Shown here in pieces: positions 54,099-62,748 of a DNA stretch of 64,000 bases. The notes under the pieces were generated by a model. It had not been told where the DNA came from, made no database searches, and saw only the letters and a program-made list of their open reading frames with translations. Each line of letters opens with the position of its first letter. The first letter of the stretch is position 1. This DNA is from Bacteroidota bacterium (GTDB taxonomy: Bacteria; Bacteroidota; Ignavibacteria; Ignavibacteriales; Melioribacteraceae). The translations under genes were made by a program, and so were the position numbers. The stretch covers positions 62,001-126,000 of the forward strand of contig JAKAEE010000001.1 in the NCBI GenBank assembly GCA_021820065.1. Reading direction: 5' to 3'.

Positions 54099-54497
54099 TT
54101 GAAACGGTTTGGTCTTTCTGCTAACGAAAGAATCAAAAGTAGAAATGATTTTGAATTAGTTTATACTTCCGGCGAAGTTTTATTTTCTTCTTCTAACAGA
54201 CTCAAAGCCGCTATATTAATTCGAAACGAAAATGAAGAAGCTGTATTAAAGACAGCTTTTGCTGTTTCAAGGAAGTGCGGAAACGCCGTTTGGAGAAATC
54301 GTGTTAAGAGATTACTGAGAGAATCATTCCGGCTTAATAAAGAAAGTTTGAAAGCCGAGGTTGATTCAAAAAGAAAATTTTTGCTGGTGGTTCTTTCTCC
54401 CAATACGATAAACCAGAAGAAAAACAAAAAGATTATTTTGAAAGATATTATGAACGATGTAATTGATTTACTGAACCAGATTAGAGCAAAATTGTGA
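54099..54497 (+). CDS. rnpA: Ribonuclease P protein component
   Basis: RnpA assists the RNase P RNA in maturing tRNA 5' ends. The 132-residue basic protein has the RNR-type signature [23 protein letters not shown] and the N-terminal [13 protein letters not shown]. The start is TTG, backed by the unusually strong GAGGAGG site. It overlaps yidD at the TGATG junction. The RNA partner gene (rnpB) is not in the window. Confidence 0.95.
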   Translation: MKRFGLSANERIKSRNDFELVYTSGEVLFSSSNRLKAAILIRNENEEAVLKTAFAVSRKCGNAVWRNRVKRLLRESFRLNKESLKAEVDSKRKFLLVVLSPNTINQKKNKKIILKDIMNDVIDLLNQIRAKL

Positions 54498-54706
54498 TGC
54501 GGTTTGTTTTTGTAAAACTTATCAAACTTTATCAAAAACTTATATCGCCTATGTTTCCTCCGTCATGCCGTTTTTATCCCACATGTTCAGAGTATGCTGT
54601 TCAGGCAATAACAAAATACGGTTCATTGAGAGGCGGGGCAAAAGCCGCGTGGCGAATTTTAAGATGTAATCCGTTTAATAAAGGCGGTTTCGATCCAGTT
54701 GATTAA
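54497..54706 (+). CDS. yidD: Membrane protein insertion efficiency factor YidD
   Basis: The 69-residue protein has the invariant [15 protein letters not shown] segment, [17 protein letters not shown] and the GGFDPV end. It sits at the inner face of the membrane and helps YidC-dependent insertion. I use the ATG at 54497 that overlaps the rnpA stop; a GTG one codon upstream is also possible. It lies 15 bp before yidC. Confidence 0.95.
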   Translation: MRFVFVKLIKLYQKLISPMFPPSCRFYPTCSEYAVQAITKYGSLRGGAKAAWRILRCNPFNKGGFDPVD

Positions 54707-54721
54707 TTAAGGAATTTTTTA

Positions 54722-56581
54722 ATGGATAAAAATACTTCTCTTGCTTTTGTATTGATCGGTTTAATACTGATTGTATGGCTATACTTTAATTCACCGACTC
54801 AGGTGCCGAAACAACAAAAAGGCAAAGCCGATACAACCGCTATTGCAAAGAAAGATACAGCCGCGGTCAAACCGCCAGCACAAAAAGAAACTCAGCAGCA
54901 GCAAACCGAAGAAGAAGTTTCGCCGCTTGGCGGAAAAGAACTGCCCGAACAAATTATTACAATTGAAACCGACCTGGCAAGAATAGAGCTGACGACAAAA
55001 GGCGCGCGAATCAAAAGATATTTTTTGAACGGATACAAAACATGGTATCACAATGAAATTGAACCGAAGGACACAAATTATTACAACCAGCATGTTCAGC
55101 TTGTCAATGATTTGAAGAACGGTGGTGACTTCAACATAATTTTTGTTACAAAAGAAGGAAAGCTTGTAAACACTTCTTCGCTTGATTTCAGCGCGTCGCC
55201 ATCAAATTACATTTATAAGATTTCTGGCAAAGACTCTCTCGCGCTCAACTTTACATTTACCGGCGATAACGGCAAAGAGATAAAAAAGAATTTCGTTTTC
55301 TATGGCGACAACTACGCCTCAAAAGTCAACATCGAACTTGATAACATGGAAGACGTCATTAGCAGCTATAGATACGATCTTGTTTGGCAGAACGGAATAA
55401 ATTTTGTTGAAGAAAATTCCGTTGACGAAGCAAACAATTCTCACTCAAGTGTTTTTTCCGCAGACGAACTGGAAGTAATTAAAGCAAAGCCGGGCGAAAA
55501 AGTTACCAAAGATATCAACGGCAAGGTGGATTACGTTGCGATGAAGGACAAATACTTTGCCATGATTCTGGCGCCTGCAAATCCGAGCAGCGACGGCGGC
55601 GCTTACTTTGAGGGAACTCATGTGGCAGTAAACGGCGGCATGAGAGAGTATTACAGCGCAAGTTTAAAGGTGCCGTTTAAGAATCAGAAAATTCAAAAAG
55701 ATTCTTTCACACTTTTTCTTGGTCCGGTTGATTACTATCTGTTAAAAGGTTACAAGAAAAATTTCGAACAGATTTTTGAATTCGGTAGTTTTTTAGGGTT
55801 AAAGTTTATTATCAAACCAATTTCAGAATATGTGATGCTGCCGCTCTTCCATTTCCTAAGCGGGTTTATAACAAATTGGGGCTTGGTAATAATCATCTTT
55901 TCTATCTTGATCAAATTTGCCCTGCATCCGCTTACACGCCAAAGTTTGAAATCGATGAAAAAGATGCAGATGCTTCAACCGAAGATCACCGAGCTGAAAG
56001 AAAAGTTTAAAGACAATCCGCAGAAGGTTCAGCAGGAAACGATGAAGCTTTACTCAACATACGGTATCAATCCTATGGGCGGTTGTCTTCCATCGTTGTT
56101 GCAGATGCCGATACTTGTTGCTTTGTGGAGTTTGTTTAATGTTACGATTGAAATACGCCAGCAGCCGTTTATTCTTTGGATAAAAAATCTTTCATCGCCC
56201 GATGTTATTTACAGACTGCCGTTCAAACTGCCGCTGTTTAATGTTGACGCTATAAGCGGTCTTGCCGTTTTAATGGGAGTTACAATGTTCATTCAACAGA
56301 AGATGAGCATTAAGGATCCATCGCAGAAGGCGATGATTTACGTAATGCCGGTAATGTTCACGCTTATGTTCATGGGATTTCCTTCCGGACTTAACTTGTA
56401 TTATTTTATGTTTAACTTGCTTTCTATTGGGCAACAATATTATGTTAATAAGAAACATGATAATGTGGAATTGGTGCCGGTGGCAAATCCTAACAAGAAA
56501 AAGGGTTTTCTAACAAGAATGATGGAATCCGCCGAGAAGCAGGCGCAAGAACAAAGAAAAGCTGCCCAGAAAAAAAGATAA
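54722..56581 (+). CDS. yidC: Membrane protein insertase YidC
   Basis: The 619-residue protein has an N-terminal membrane helix (7-22), a Lys/Gln-rich linker (about 28-70), the large periplasmic beta domain (about 78-350) and the five-helix insertase core. The core is marked by ITNWGLVIIIFSILIKFALH, the KITELKEKFKDNPQKVQQE coiled coil, MGGCLPSLLQMPILVALW and FPSGLNLYYFMFNLL. The hydrophilic groove and C-terminal basic tail (AAQKKR) are present. It inserts membrane proteins alone or with SecYEG. Confidence 0.97.
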   Translation: MDKNTSLAFVLIGLILIVWLYFNSPTQVPKQQKGKADTTAIAKKDTAAVKPPAQKETQQQQTEEEVSPLGGKELPEQIITIETDLARIELTTKGARIKRYFLNGYKTWYHNEIEPKDTNYYNQHVQLVNDLKNGGDFNIIFVTKEGKLVNTSSLDFSASPSNYIYKISGKDSLALNFTFTGDNGKEIKKNFVFYGDNYASKVNIELDNMEDVISSYRYDLVWQNGINFVEENSVDEANNSHSSVFSADELEVIKAKPGEKVTKDINGKVDYVAMKDKYFAMILAPANPSSDGGAYFEGTHVAVNGGMREYYSASLKVPFKNQKIQKDSFTLFLGPVDYYLLKGYKKNFEQIFEFGSFLGLKFIIKPISEYVMLPLFHFLSGFITNWGLVIIIFSILIKFALHPLTRQSLKSMKKMQMLQPKITELKEKFKDNPQKVQQETMKLYSTYGINPMGGCLPSLLQMPILVALWSLFNVTIEIRQQPFILWIKNLSSPDVIYRLPFKLPLFNVDAISGLAVLMGVTMFIQQKMSIKDPSQKAMIYVMPVMFTLMFMGFPSGLNLYYFMFNLLSIGQQYYVNKKHDNVELVPVANPNKKKGFLTRMMESAEKQAQEQRKAAQKKR

Positions 56582-56615
56582 TATTTACAAGTGCGGCAAT
56601 TAATCAGAACATGAA

Positions 56616-59321
56616 ATGCTTAAGACATCGATAAAAATTTTATTTGCATTTCTGATTTTACTTTCTCCGGTTGCCGCACAAAACAAAACCACTCTTAAAC
56701 TTAACCTCGTCAAAAAAAATCTTCCTTTTGGATTGACCGAACAGGTTCCGGCAAACATACCGAAGATTGGTTTGGCGTTAAGCGGTGGTGGAGCGCGTTC
56801 TATTTCTCAACTCGGTGTTCTGCGGGCATTTGAAGAAGCGCAAATACCAATCGATATAATTGTGGGCACCAGCATGGGTGGCGTTGTTGGCGGCTTATAC
56901 TCTGCTGGCTACTCTCTGAACGACCTCGATTCAATTCTTCAGCATACAAGCTGGAACGACCTTTTTTCATCACAGCAGTCTTCTCGAAAAGAATTATTTG
57001 TTGATCAAAAAATCAGTGAAGACCGCGCCATAGTTTCATTCAGATTAGACGGATTCAAGTTTGTCCTTCCCACTTCAATTAGCTCCGGTCAGCGTGCGGC
57101 AAATTTTCTGAATTTGCTTGCCATAAACGCCCCGCTTCAGTCAACAAAAAGTTTCGACGACTTCAAATACAAATACAGAGCCGTTAGCTCTGACCTTGTT
57201 ACCGGAAACGAAGTAATACTGGATAAAGGATTGCTCGGCGTTGCGATGCGCGCTACTTCAAGCGTTTCATTTGTGCTTCCGCCTGTTAAAGATGATTCGC
57301 TGATGCTTGTTGACGGCGGGTTGGTGGCAAACATTCCGGCGATCGAAACAAGAAAAGCCGGCGCCGATATTGTTGTTGCGGTTGATTGTGTGAGCCCGCT
57401 CTATAGCGACAAAGACTTGATTTACCCGTGGACAATTGCCGATCAAATTGTAAGCATACCAATGCAGAAATTAAATAATCAGCAACTCTCGAATGCTGAT
57501 TTTGTGGTTAGACCCGACTTGGAAAAAAGAAAAAATTCCGACTTCGATAATCTTGAATCGGTAATCAAACGCGGATACGATACGGCAAAACCCATAGCGC
57601 AAAAAATCAAAAAAATTTTTGTTCAGAAACTTGAAGCCGCGTTTTCAAACAAAGAAAAGTTTTACAAAAATCTTGTCCCCGGTGATTCCACAAACGAACT
57701 GGACGAGTCTTTTGTTCGTCCATTTTACGGCAGAGATTCTGTTTCGAGCGGCGAACTTCTTTATGCACTTTATAAAAAACAATCCGAAGGCGGATGGAAA
57801 AATCTTTCAATAGATATCGACGAACATGACGGAAAATCTTTTGTAACGCTCGACGCGGTTAAGAATCCGGTAGTAACAAAACTCGATCTGGAGGGAGTTG
57901 AAGTCGGAAACGAAGGATTGATTTATGATCTTTTCGACGGATTGATCAACAAACCTTACGACGCAATGAGAACGTTCAATTCGGCATTAGATGCACTTCG
58001 TTATTATAAGAAGGACGGTTACTCGCTCGCTCGCATTGATAATATTTCTTTCGATGAAAAAACCGGAATACTTTCCGTAAGATTCAGCGAGGGATTAATT
58101 AACGAATTAACCGTGGTTGGAAATACCAAGACAAGAGAAAAAATTATAACGCGCGAATTTCCCCTTAAAGCCGGAGACTATTTCAAGTATTCACTTGCCG
58201 AAAAAGGTTTGGCAAATCTAAGAAGCACAAATCTATTCGATCAGGTTGATGTGATTGTCTCCGAAAATGGAGATAACAACAACGTCGTAATTAAAGTTGA
58301 AGAAAAAGTTTCCGGCGTTCTTCGGCTGGGTTTTAGGGTAGACAACGAAAACCAAGCGCAGCTGTCGTTGGATTTGCGGGATGAAAATTTTAACGGTTCG
58401 GGGCAGGAAATCGGTGCAATTTTTTCCGGCGGACTTCGTAACCGGACTTTGATCTTGGAACAGCGGGCAAATAGAGTCTTCGATTCATACTTAACTTACA
58501 AGATTCAGGCGTTCCACGAATTCAACGACGTTAATGTTTACAAGGACGATACCCTTCGGGCAGAAAACGAATTCCACAGAAAAAAAACGGGCGAGTATAG
58601 ACAAATTTATTACGGCGGTTCTTTTGGAATCGGAACGCAGGTAGAAAGATTTGGAAACCTTTTTGTTGAAGCGCGTTATCAACGAGACGAAGTAAAAAAT
58701 AAATATGATTACTACGGTCCCACATATAAAATGGATATATCAAGTCTGCGGTTTTCGATGTATATCGATTCGCAAAACGAATACCCGTACCCAACAAGCG
58801 GGTTCTTGATTAAAGCTTACTACGAGACCGCACAAACTGCTCTCGGCGGCAATATCGGCTACACAAAATTTTATTTTGACTACAAAAATATTTTTTCTTT
58901 TAAGAACAACAATACCTGGAGTTTGCGCGCCGTTATCGGAACCGCCGACAATACTCTTCCCCTCAGCGAACAATTTTCGTTCGGTGGTCAAAACTCGTTT
59001 TTCGGATTGCGTGATAACGAATACCGCGGCAGACAAATTCTACTTGCGTCATTAGAGTACCGCTATAAACTTCCCGTTCAGCTTTTCTTCGATACATATC
59101 TTAAGCTTCGCTACGATCTTGGCTCAATCTGGGCGGAGCGGCAGCAAATTCGCTTCAAAGATTTGCGGCATGGAATCGGCGCAACTGTATCTTTTAAAAC
59201 GCCAATCGGTCCGGCGGATTTTTCACTTGGACAAAGTTTCTACTTCAAAAATACTTTTTCGAACAATGCGATTGTATGGGGAGATACGTTTTTCTACTTC
59301 ACGATTGGGTATTATTACTAA
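56616..59321 (+). CDS. Patatin phospholipase fused to POTRA and Omp85 barrel (PlpD-like)
   Basis: The 901-residue protein has a signal peptide (ILFAFLILLSPVAA). The patatin lipase domain (about 50-300) has the oxyanion loop GGGARS (57-62), the nucleophile S86 in GTSMGG and the catalytic aspartate in VDGGLVAN. A POTRA-like region (about 410-570; INELTVVGNTKTREKIITREF) and a 16-strand Omp85 barrel ending in aromatic strands (YFTIGYYY) follow. This is the type Vd secretion layout, in which the barrel holds or exports the lipase. It lies 34 bp after yidC. Confidence 0.93.
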   Translation: MLKTSIKILFAFLILLSPVAAQNKTTLKLNLVKKNLPFGLTEQVPANIPKIGLALSGGGARSISQLGVLRAFEEAQIPIDIIVGTSMGGVVGGLYSAGYSLNDLDSILQHTSWNDLFSSQQSSRKELFVDQKISEDRAIVSFRLDGFKFVLPTSISSGQRAANFLNLLAINAPLQSTKSFDDFKYKYRAVSSDLVTGNEVILDKGLLGVAMRATSSVSFVLPPVKDDSLMLVDGGLVANIPAIETRKAGADIVVAVDCVSPLYSDKDLIYPWTIADQIVSIPMQKLNNQQLSNADFVVRPDLEKRKNSDFDNLESVIKRGYDTAKPIAQKIKKIFVQKLEAAFSNKEKFYKNLVPGDSTNELDESFVRPFYGRDSVSSGELLYALYKKQSEGGWKNLSIDIDEHDGKSFVTLDAVKNPVVTKLDLEGVEVGNEGLIYDLFDGLINKPYDAMRTFNSALDALRYYKKDGYSLARIDNISFDEKTGILSVRFSEGLINELTVVGNTKTREKIITREFPLKAGDYFKYSLAEKGLANLRSTNLFDQVDVIVSENGDNNNVVIKVEEKVSGVLRLGFRVDNENQAQLSLDLRDENFNGSGQEIGAIFSGGLRNRTLILEQRANRVFDSYLTYKIQAFHEFNDVNVYKDDTLRAENEFHRKKTGEYRQIYYGGSFGIGTQVERFGNLFVEARYQRDEVKNKYDYYGPTYKMDISSLRFSMYIDSQNEYPYPTSGFLIKAYYETAQTALGGNIGYTKFYFDYKNIFSFKNNNTWSLRAVIGTADNTLPLSEQFSFGGQNSFFGLRDNEYRGRQILLASLEYRYKLPVQLFFDTYLKLRYDLGSIWAERQQIRFKDLRHGIGATVSFKTPIGPADFSLGQSFYFKNTFSNNAIVWGDTFFYFTIGYYY

Positions 59322-59323
59322 TA

Positions 59324-59349
59324 AGCACAAAATCAAAAATTCGAAATCC
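59324..59349 (+). repeat. Left AT-rich repeat beside the S23 gene
   Basis: The segment from AGCACAAAATC to TTCGAAATCC is similar, in inverted orientation, to the repeat at 59723-59781. It lies directly after the patatin gene. Confidence 0.5.
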
Positions 59350-59362
59350 TAAAGAGGGGCAC

Positions 59363-59722
59363 GTGGAAGAAAAGAAATATGATTTGGAAGAAAGAACTCT
59401 CCGTTTTCTTAAAAACACAATAACTTTCATCAGAAAGAATCCAAAAGATTTTGTAAATGTTGAATTGGGAAGACAGCTTGTTCGTTCAGTCGGTTCCGTT
59501 GGCGCAAATTACAGAGAGGCAAATGATGCTATCAGCAAGAAAGATTTTTTGTTTAGAATAAAAATTTGTAGAAAGGAAGCAAAGGAATCGCAATTTTGGC
59601 TGTTGGCATTCGAGTGTGAGGAAAAACTGGAAGATGAAAGAAAATTGCTTTTACAGGAAGCTTCCGAATTATCTAGAATATACGGTTCTATGGTTAGAAA
59701 TGTTGAATCAAAACAACCTTAG
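59363..59722 (+). CDS. Four-helix-bundle (S23/IVP family) protein
   Basis: The 119-residue all-helical protein has the S23 pattern: YDLEERTLRFLKNTITFI, then GRQLVRSVGSVGANYREAND, KKDFLFRIKICRKEAKESQFW and a final helix. Family members were first found in intervening sequences of 23S rRNA but are common as single genes; their role is unclear. The start is GTG at 59363 with AAAGAGGGG upstream. The gene is enclosed by inverted AT-rich repeats. Confidence 0.9.
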   Translation: MEEKKYDLEERTLRFLKNTITFIRKNPKDFVNVELGRQLVRSVGSVGANYREANDAISKKDFLFRIKICRKEAKESQFWLLAFECEEKLEDERKLLLQEASELSRIYGSMVRNVESKQP

Positions 59723-59781
59723 TTTCGAATTTGGTGCTTTGTGCTTCGAATTTTGAATTTTGAGCTTAGAATTTTGAATTT
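59723..59781 (+). repeat. Right AT-rich repeat beside the S23 gene
   Basis: It contains GAATTTTGAATTT twice (59748-59760 and 59769-59781) and TTTCGAATTTGGTGCTTTGTG. Its reverse complement resembles the left repeat. It runs into the stop codon of the convergent TPR gene. Confidence 0.6.
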
Positions 59782-60322
59782 ATTTTCCTTCTCTTTCCGC
59801 AGCTTTTTCTGCAAGCGCTAAGTACTTCGATGCGTTTTCCAAATCGCCAATTTTTTTGTAATGCTCGGAGAGTGCATAATAGATTTTGTTTTTGAAGTTA
59901 ACGGGTGGTATGCCGGATTCTACGATACCGACAATTTTGTCGTTGGTGGGAAGATCAAGATCGTAATTATAAAGGTTAAGAATTCTTAGATACGGTTCGA
60001 ATTCGGTTGGCACCTGCAACGAAGCCTTTATGTAATATGTTAACGCATCTTCAAGCCGCTCGTAGTTTTCGGAAAAACTTCCAAATACTTTTGCGGTCCA
60101 CATACAAAGAGTAAAACTGCTGCCGGGATATTCTTTGATAAGTTTTTCCGTAAACATTTTTATTTCGTCGGGAGACAATGCCGGATTGCCGAGAAGAATT
60201 TCAAAAATTTCGGGATCTTCAAATTTTTCATTCAACGCATCCTGAAACGTATCAAACAGTTCATCCGAAGAAATTGAATTGCGAAAGATATTTTCGATTT
60301 TTCTAATGGCTTCTTCTTTCAT
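59780..60322 (-). CDS. TPR-like helical protein of unknown function
   Basis: The 180-residue protein is made of paired helices. Two TPR-like units are visible (YERLEDALTYYIKASLQVP, and KIYYALSEHYKKIGDLENAS followed by KYLALAEKA). There is no signal peptide. Its start overlaps the end of the PD-(D/E)XK gene by 20 bp, so the two are probably made together. Confidence 0.7.
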   Translation of the reverse strand: MKEEAIRKIENIFRNSISSDELFDTFQDALNEKFEDPEIFEILLGNPALSPDEIKMFTEKLIKEYPGSSFTLCMWTAKVFGSFSENYERLEDALTYYIKASLQVPTEFEPYLRILNLYNYDLDLPTNDKIVGIVESGIPPVNFKNKIYYALSEHYKKIGDLENASKYLALAEKAAEREGK

Positions 60323-60815
60323 CGCCCACTAAGTACTTAATCAAATTTTCTTTTGTGAATCTGGGAAGTTCTTCACCGAACTCCACGGTTTTGTTTTTGT
60401 CCCACTGCTCATGTTCGGAAGGGACAAACTTGTGCGTTTCAAGAAATGCAAACCTTCTGTCAATTAACTTTCCTTCGTCGTCAAATAGTAGGAATCCGAT
60501 AATAACGGGAACGTCCAATTTCTTCTGCCAGTTAAGGTAAGCTTTGGCTGCTCGCTCGTTAACGATAAAAGCTTTTGAATGCTTGCCTTTCCAATCGAGC
60601 AACGCAAAATTGTTTTCGTATTTAATGATTACGTCGGGTTTGTCTTCCCCTTTTTCCCACAGCTTTTCGTAACGTTTATCTTCGCCAAACTCCTTAAACT
60701 CTATTCCCCATTGAACAAGAAGATTTTTTCCCGCACGTTCGGCGAGATCATGAAGTTTGTAGTTGCTTCTAAACTCTTCTTTCGATTTAGCCGGTCGGAA
60801 ATCCAGCTTTTTCAT
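60303..60815 (-). CDS. PD-(D/E)XK nuclease-like protein
   Basis: The 170-residue protein is not from a family I can name. It has the order P60-D61, 12 residues, D74-W-K76 within KPDVIIKYENNFALLDWKGK, which is the PD-(D/E)XK nuclease core. An N-terminal helix (FRSNYKLHDLAERAGKNLL) and a strand pair after the motif (VPVIIGFLLFDDEGKLI) fit that fold. It may cut DNA or RNA or be a structural relative. It is coupled to the TPR gene and diverges from the sigma factor gene. Confidence 0.6.
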   Translation of the reverse strand: MKKLDFRPAKSKEEFRSNYKLHDLAERAGKNLLVQWGIEFKEFGEDKRYEKLWEKGEDKPDVIIKYENNFALLDWKGKHSKAFIVNERAAKAYLNWQKKLDVPVIIGFLLFDDEGKLIDRRFAFLETHKFVPSEHEQWDKNKTVEFGEELPRFTKENLIKYLVGDERRSH

Positions 60816-60954
60816 ATTCTCCCGCCATTCCTATTTACTAAAACAACCGTCGTTATCGCACAAATTAATTTCTGATTGGAAAATAATTTATAATTACGCA
60901 TAAAACAATGTAACCTTCACCGAAATCGGTTCGTCTTTATGATAAGAAAATTAA

Positions 60955-61476
60955 ATGCTTGAGCAGCCAAGATATCGATTCTTAATTCAGCAATACAAGA
61001 ACAGAATCTACACCTACTCGCTTTACATGCTGAAAAACAAAATGGACGCGGACGACGTAACACAGGAAGTCATGATCCGTATCTGGAAAAATATTGACGG
61101 CTTCAATGTATTCGCGGCTAAGACGTGGATAATGAAAACAACGCACAATCTTTGTATCGATTACTTGAGAAAAAGATCGGTTGCATTAAACAGAGAATTG
61201 GAGATTAATGAGCTGGTTGAAGAGAGCATCGAAGCGGACAGGAGCGAAGAAAATCCTTATTTAATAACGCATATAAAAATTATGGCGTCAAAAGTAAAAG
61301 AGGCAATTCAGCGATTGCCGGAAAATTTAAGAAGCGTTTTTGTTCTTTACGAAATTCAAGGTCTGAAATACAAAGAAATCAGCAAAACACTCGACATGCC
61401 GTTGAACTCGGTAAAAGTTTATCTTCTGCGGGCAAGAAAAAAACTGCAAGAGAAATTAAAAGGTTATGAAGCGTAA
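60955..61476 (+). CDS. ECF-type RNA polymerase sigma factor
   Basis: The 173-residue protein has sigma region 2 (YTYSLYMLKNKMDADDVTQE, then VMIRIWKNI) and region 4 (LRSVFVLYEIQGLKYKEISK, then LDMPLNSVKVYLLRARKKLQ). It redirects RNA polymerase to a small regulon. Its stop lies inside the next gene (11-bp overlap), which encodes a membrane protein that is probably its anti-sigma factor. Confidence 0.93.
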   Translation: MLEQPRYRFLIQQYKNRIYTYSLYMLKNKMDADDVTQEVMIRIWKNIDGFNVFAAKTWIMKTTHNLCIDYLRKRSVALNRELEINELVEESIEADRSEENPYLITHIKIMASKVKEAIQRLPENLRSVFVLYEIQGLKYKEISKTLDMPLNSVKVYLLRARKKLQEKLKGYEA

Positions 61477-62026
61477 AAGAATTTTTGATTTAACCGAAGC
61501 ACAAAAAGACAAAATAATTTCTGCGGCGTATGGAACCGGCTCTTTGTCGGACCGGCTGATTGTGCGGCGTCTTATCTTTTCAAATGAGGAAGCGGAGAGA
61601 CTTTATTTATCATACAAACAAACTGCCTCAGAAGTAAAACAAATTGCCGAGGAGGAATGTCCGTCCGATATTTTGAAAACCGTTCAACACGAGACCAAGC
61701 GCGTACTCGAAAACAAAGGTTCGTTCATGTCCGATCTGTATTCGGCGGTTTTCTCGCGGCCAATTGTTTCCGCGGTTACAACCGTAGTGTTGATCGCGTC
61801 AATCGTAATCGCTTTAATCGTTAACAGACCGGTTCAATACAATTATACTCAGGCGCAAATAATAGATGCCGATAGACAGGCAAGAGAAGCATTTTTAATT
61901 GTTGGAAAAATTTTAAAGGAAACCCACGCCACTCTTCAGAATGATGTTTTGGGTGAAAGAGTTTCTAAGCCGCTTAATCAAAGCATAAGAATTGCAAACA
62001 AATTATTTGAAGGAGAAAAAAAATGA
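61466..62026 (+). CDS. Putative anti-sigma factor (single-pass membrane protein)
   Basis: The 186-residue protein has a cytoplasmic N-terminal part (about 1-100), one strong membrane helix (VSAVTTVVLIASIVIALIV, about 104-123) and a periplasmic C-terminal part. This layout and the 11-bp overlap with the ECF sigma gene suggest an anti-sigma factor. No zinc-finger HxxxCxxC motif is present. Its stop overlaps the next ATG by four bases. Confidence 0.65.
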   Translation: MKRKRIFDLTEAQKDKIISAAYGTGSLSDRLIVRRLIFSNEEAERLYLSYKQTASEVKQIAEEECPSDILKTVQHETKRVLENKGSFMSDLYSAVFSRPIVSAVTTVVLIASIVIALIVNRPVQYNYTQAQIIDADRQAREAFLIVGKILKETHATLQNDVLGERVSKPLNQSIRIANKLFEGEKK

Positions 62027-62592
62027 ACCCTCTAAAAGTATTAGTTGTCATGCTTTTTGTGATGAGCATGGGGCTTTTTGCCCAGCAAAAGGTTGATTAC
62101 TCAAAAGAACCCGGCTACTTTGACTACAGCAAATTTCTACCGGCAAAAATCGGAGAACCCACAACTGAAGTTAACCTGGAAGAACCGCTTCTTAAGATGG
62201 CGGGACAAATGGCAGTTGATAAGAAAGAAAATGTCGGCAATATGATTTCCGCACTTAAGCTTGTTAAAGTGAATGAATTTGAAACTGAACAAAAAGAATC
62301 TCCTGAGATGCAAAGCGCCATTGAATCCATGGATAAAGATTTGCTGGCAAAACAATGGGATCGAATCATCAAAACAAAAAGTAAAAATGATTTTACAAAT
62401 GTTTATGTCAAATCTGGCAGCGATGGAAAATTCATGGGCTTAGTCGTCACTTCTCTAAATAAAAACGGTAAGGCGACCTTTGTAAATATAGTAGGACGAA
62501 TTGATTTGGAAACAATCAAACAACTTTCAGAGCAATTCAATTTTTCTACCGGTGAAAAAACAAAAGAGAAGGTAGAAAAAGAGAAAAAGTAG
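62023..62592 (+). CDS. Secreted DUF4252-like protein
   Basis: The 189-residue protein has a signal peptide (VVMLFVMSMGLFA) and a body with LLKMAGQMAVDKKENVGNMI, ALKLVKVNEFET and a central region ending GKATFVNIVGRIDLETIKQL. This fits the DUF4252 family, which often lies beside ECF sigma genes in Bacteroidota. The C-terminus is Lys/Glu-rich. It is the third gene of the sigma operon and may be the sensed or regulated output. The molecular role is unknown. Confidence 0.75.
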   Translation: MNPLKVLVVMLFVMSMGLFAQQKVDYSKEPGYFDYSKFLPAKIGEPTTEVNLEEPLLKMAGQMAVDKKENVGNMISALKLVKVNEFETEQKESPEMQSAIESMDKDLLAKQWDRIIKTKSKNDFTNVYVKSGSDGKFMGLVVTSLNKNGKATFVNIVGRIDLETIKQLSEQFNFSTGEKTKEKVEKEKK

Positions 62593-62612
62593 TTTGCAAG
62601 CATTAAAAACCT

Positions 62613-62660
62613 GAATCCCCTTTGATTAGAAAAATTTTTTCTGGCAGAGGGGATTTTTTT
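62613..62660 (+). terminator. Terminator of the sigma operon
   Basis: AATCCCCT (62614-62621) pairs with AGGGGATT (62648-62655), with an inner AGAAAAA/TTTTTTCT stem, and is followed by a run of T to 62660. Confidence 0.85.
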
Positions 62661-62748
62661 GCGATTTTCTACGAAACCTTTCGTTATCTCGTAAGTCTAA
62701 ACTTCTGTAGAAAAAATCCGGCAATGGGAAAAAGTGAAAAGGTCGTCT

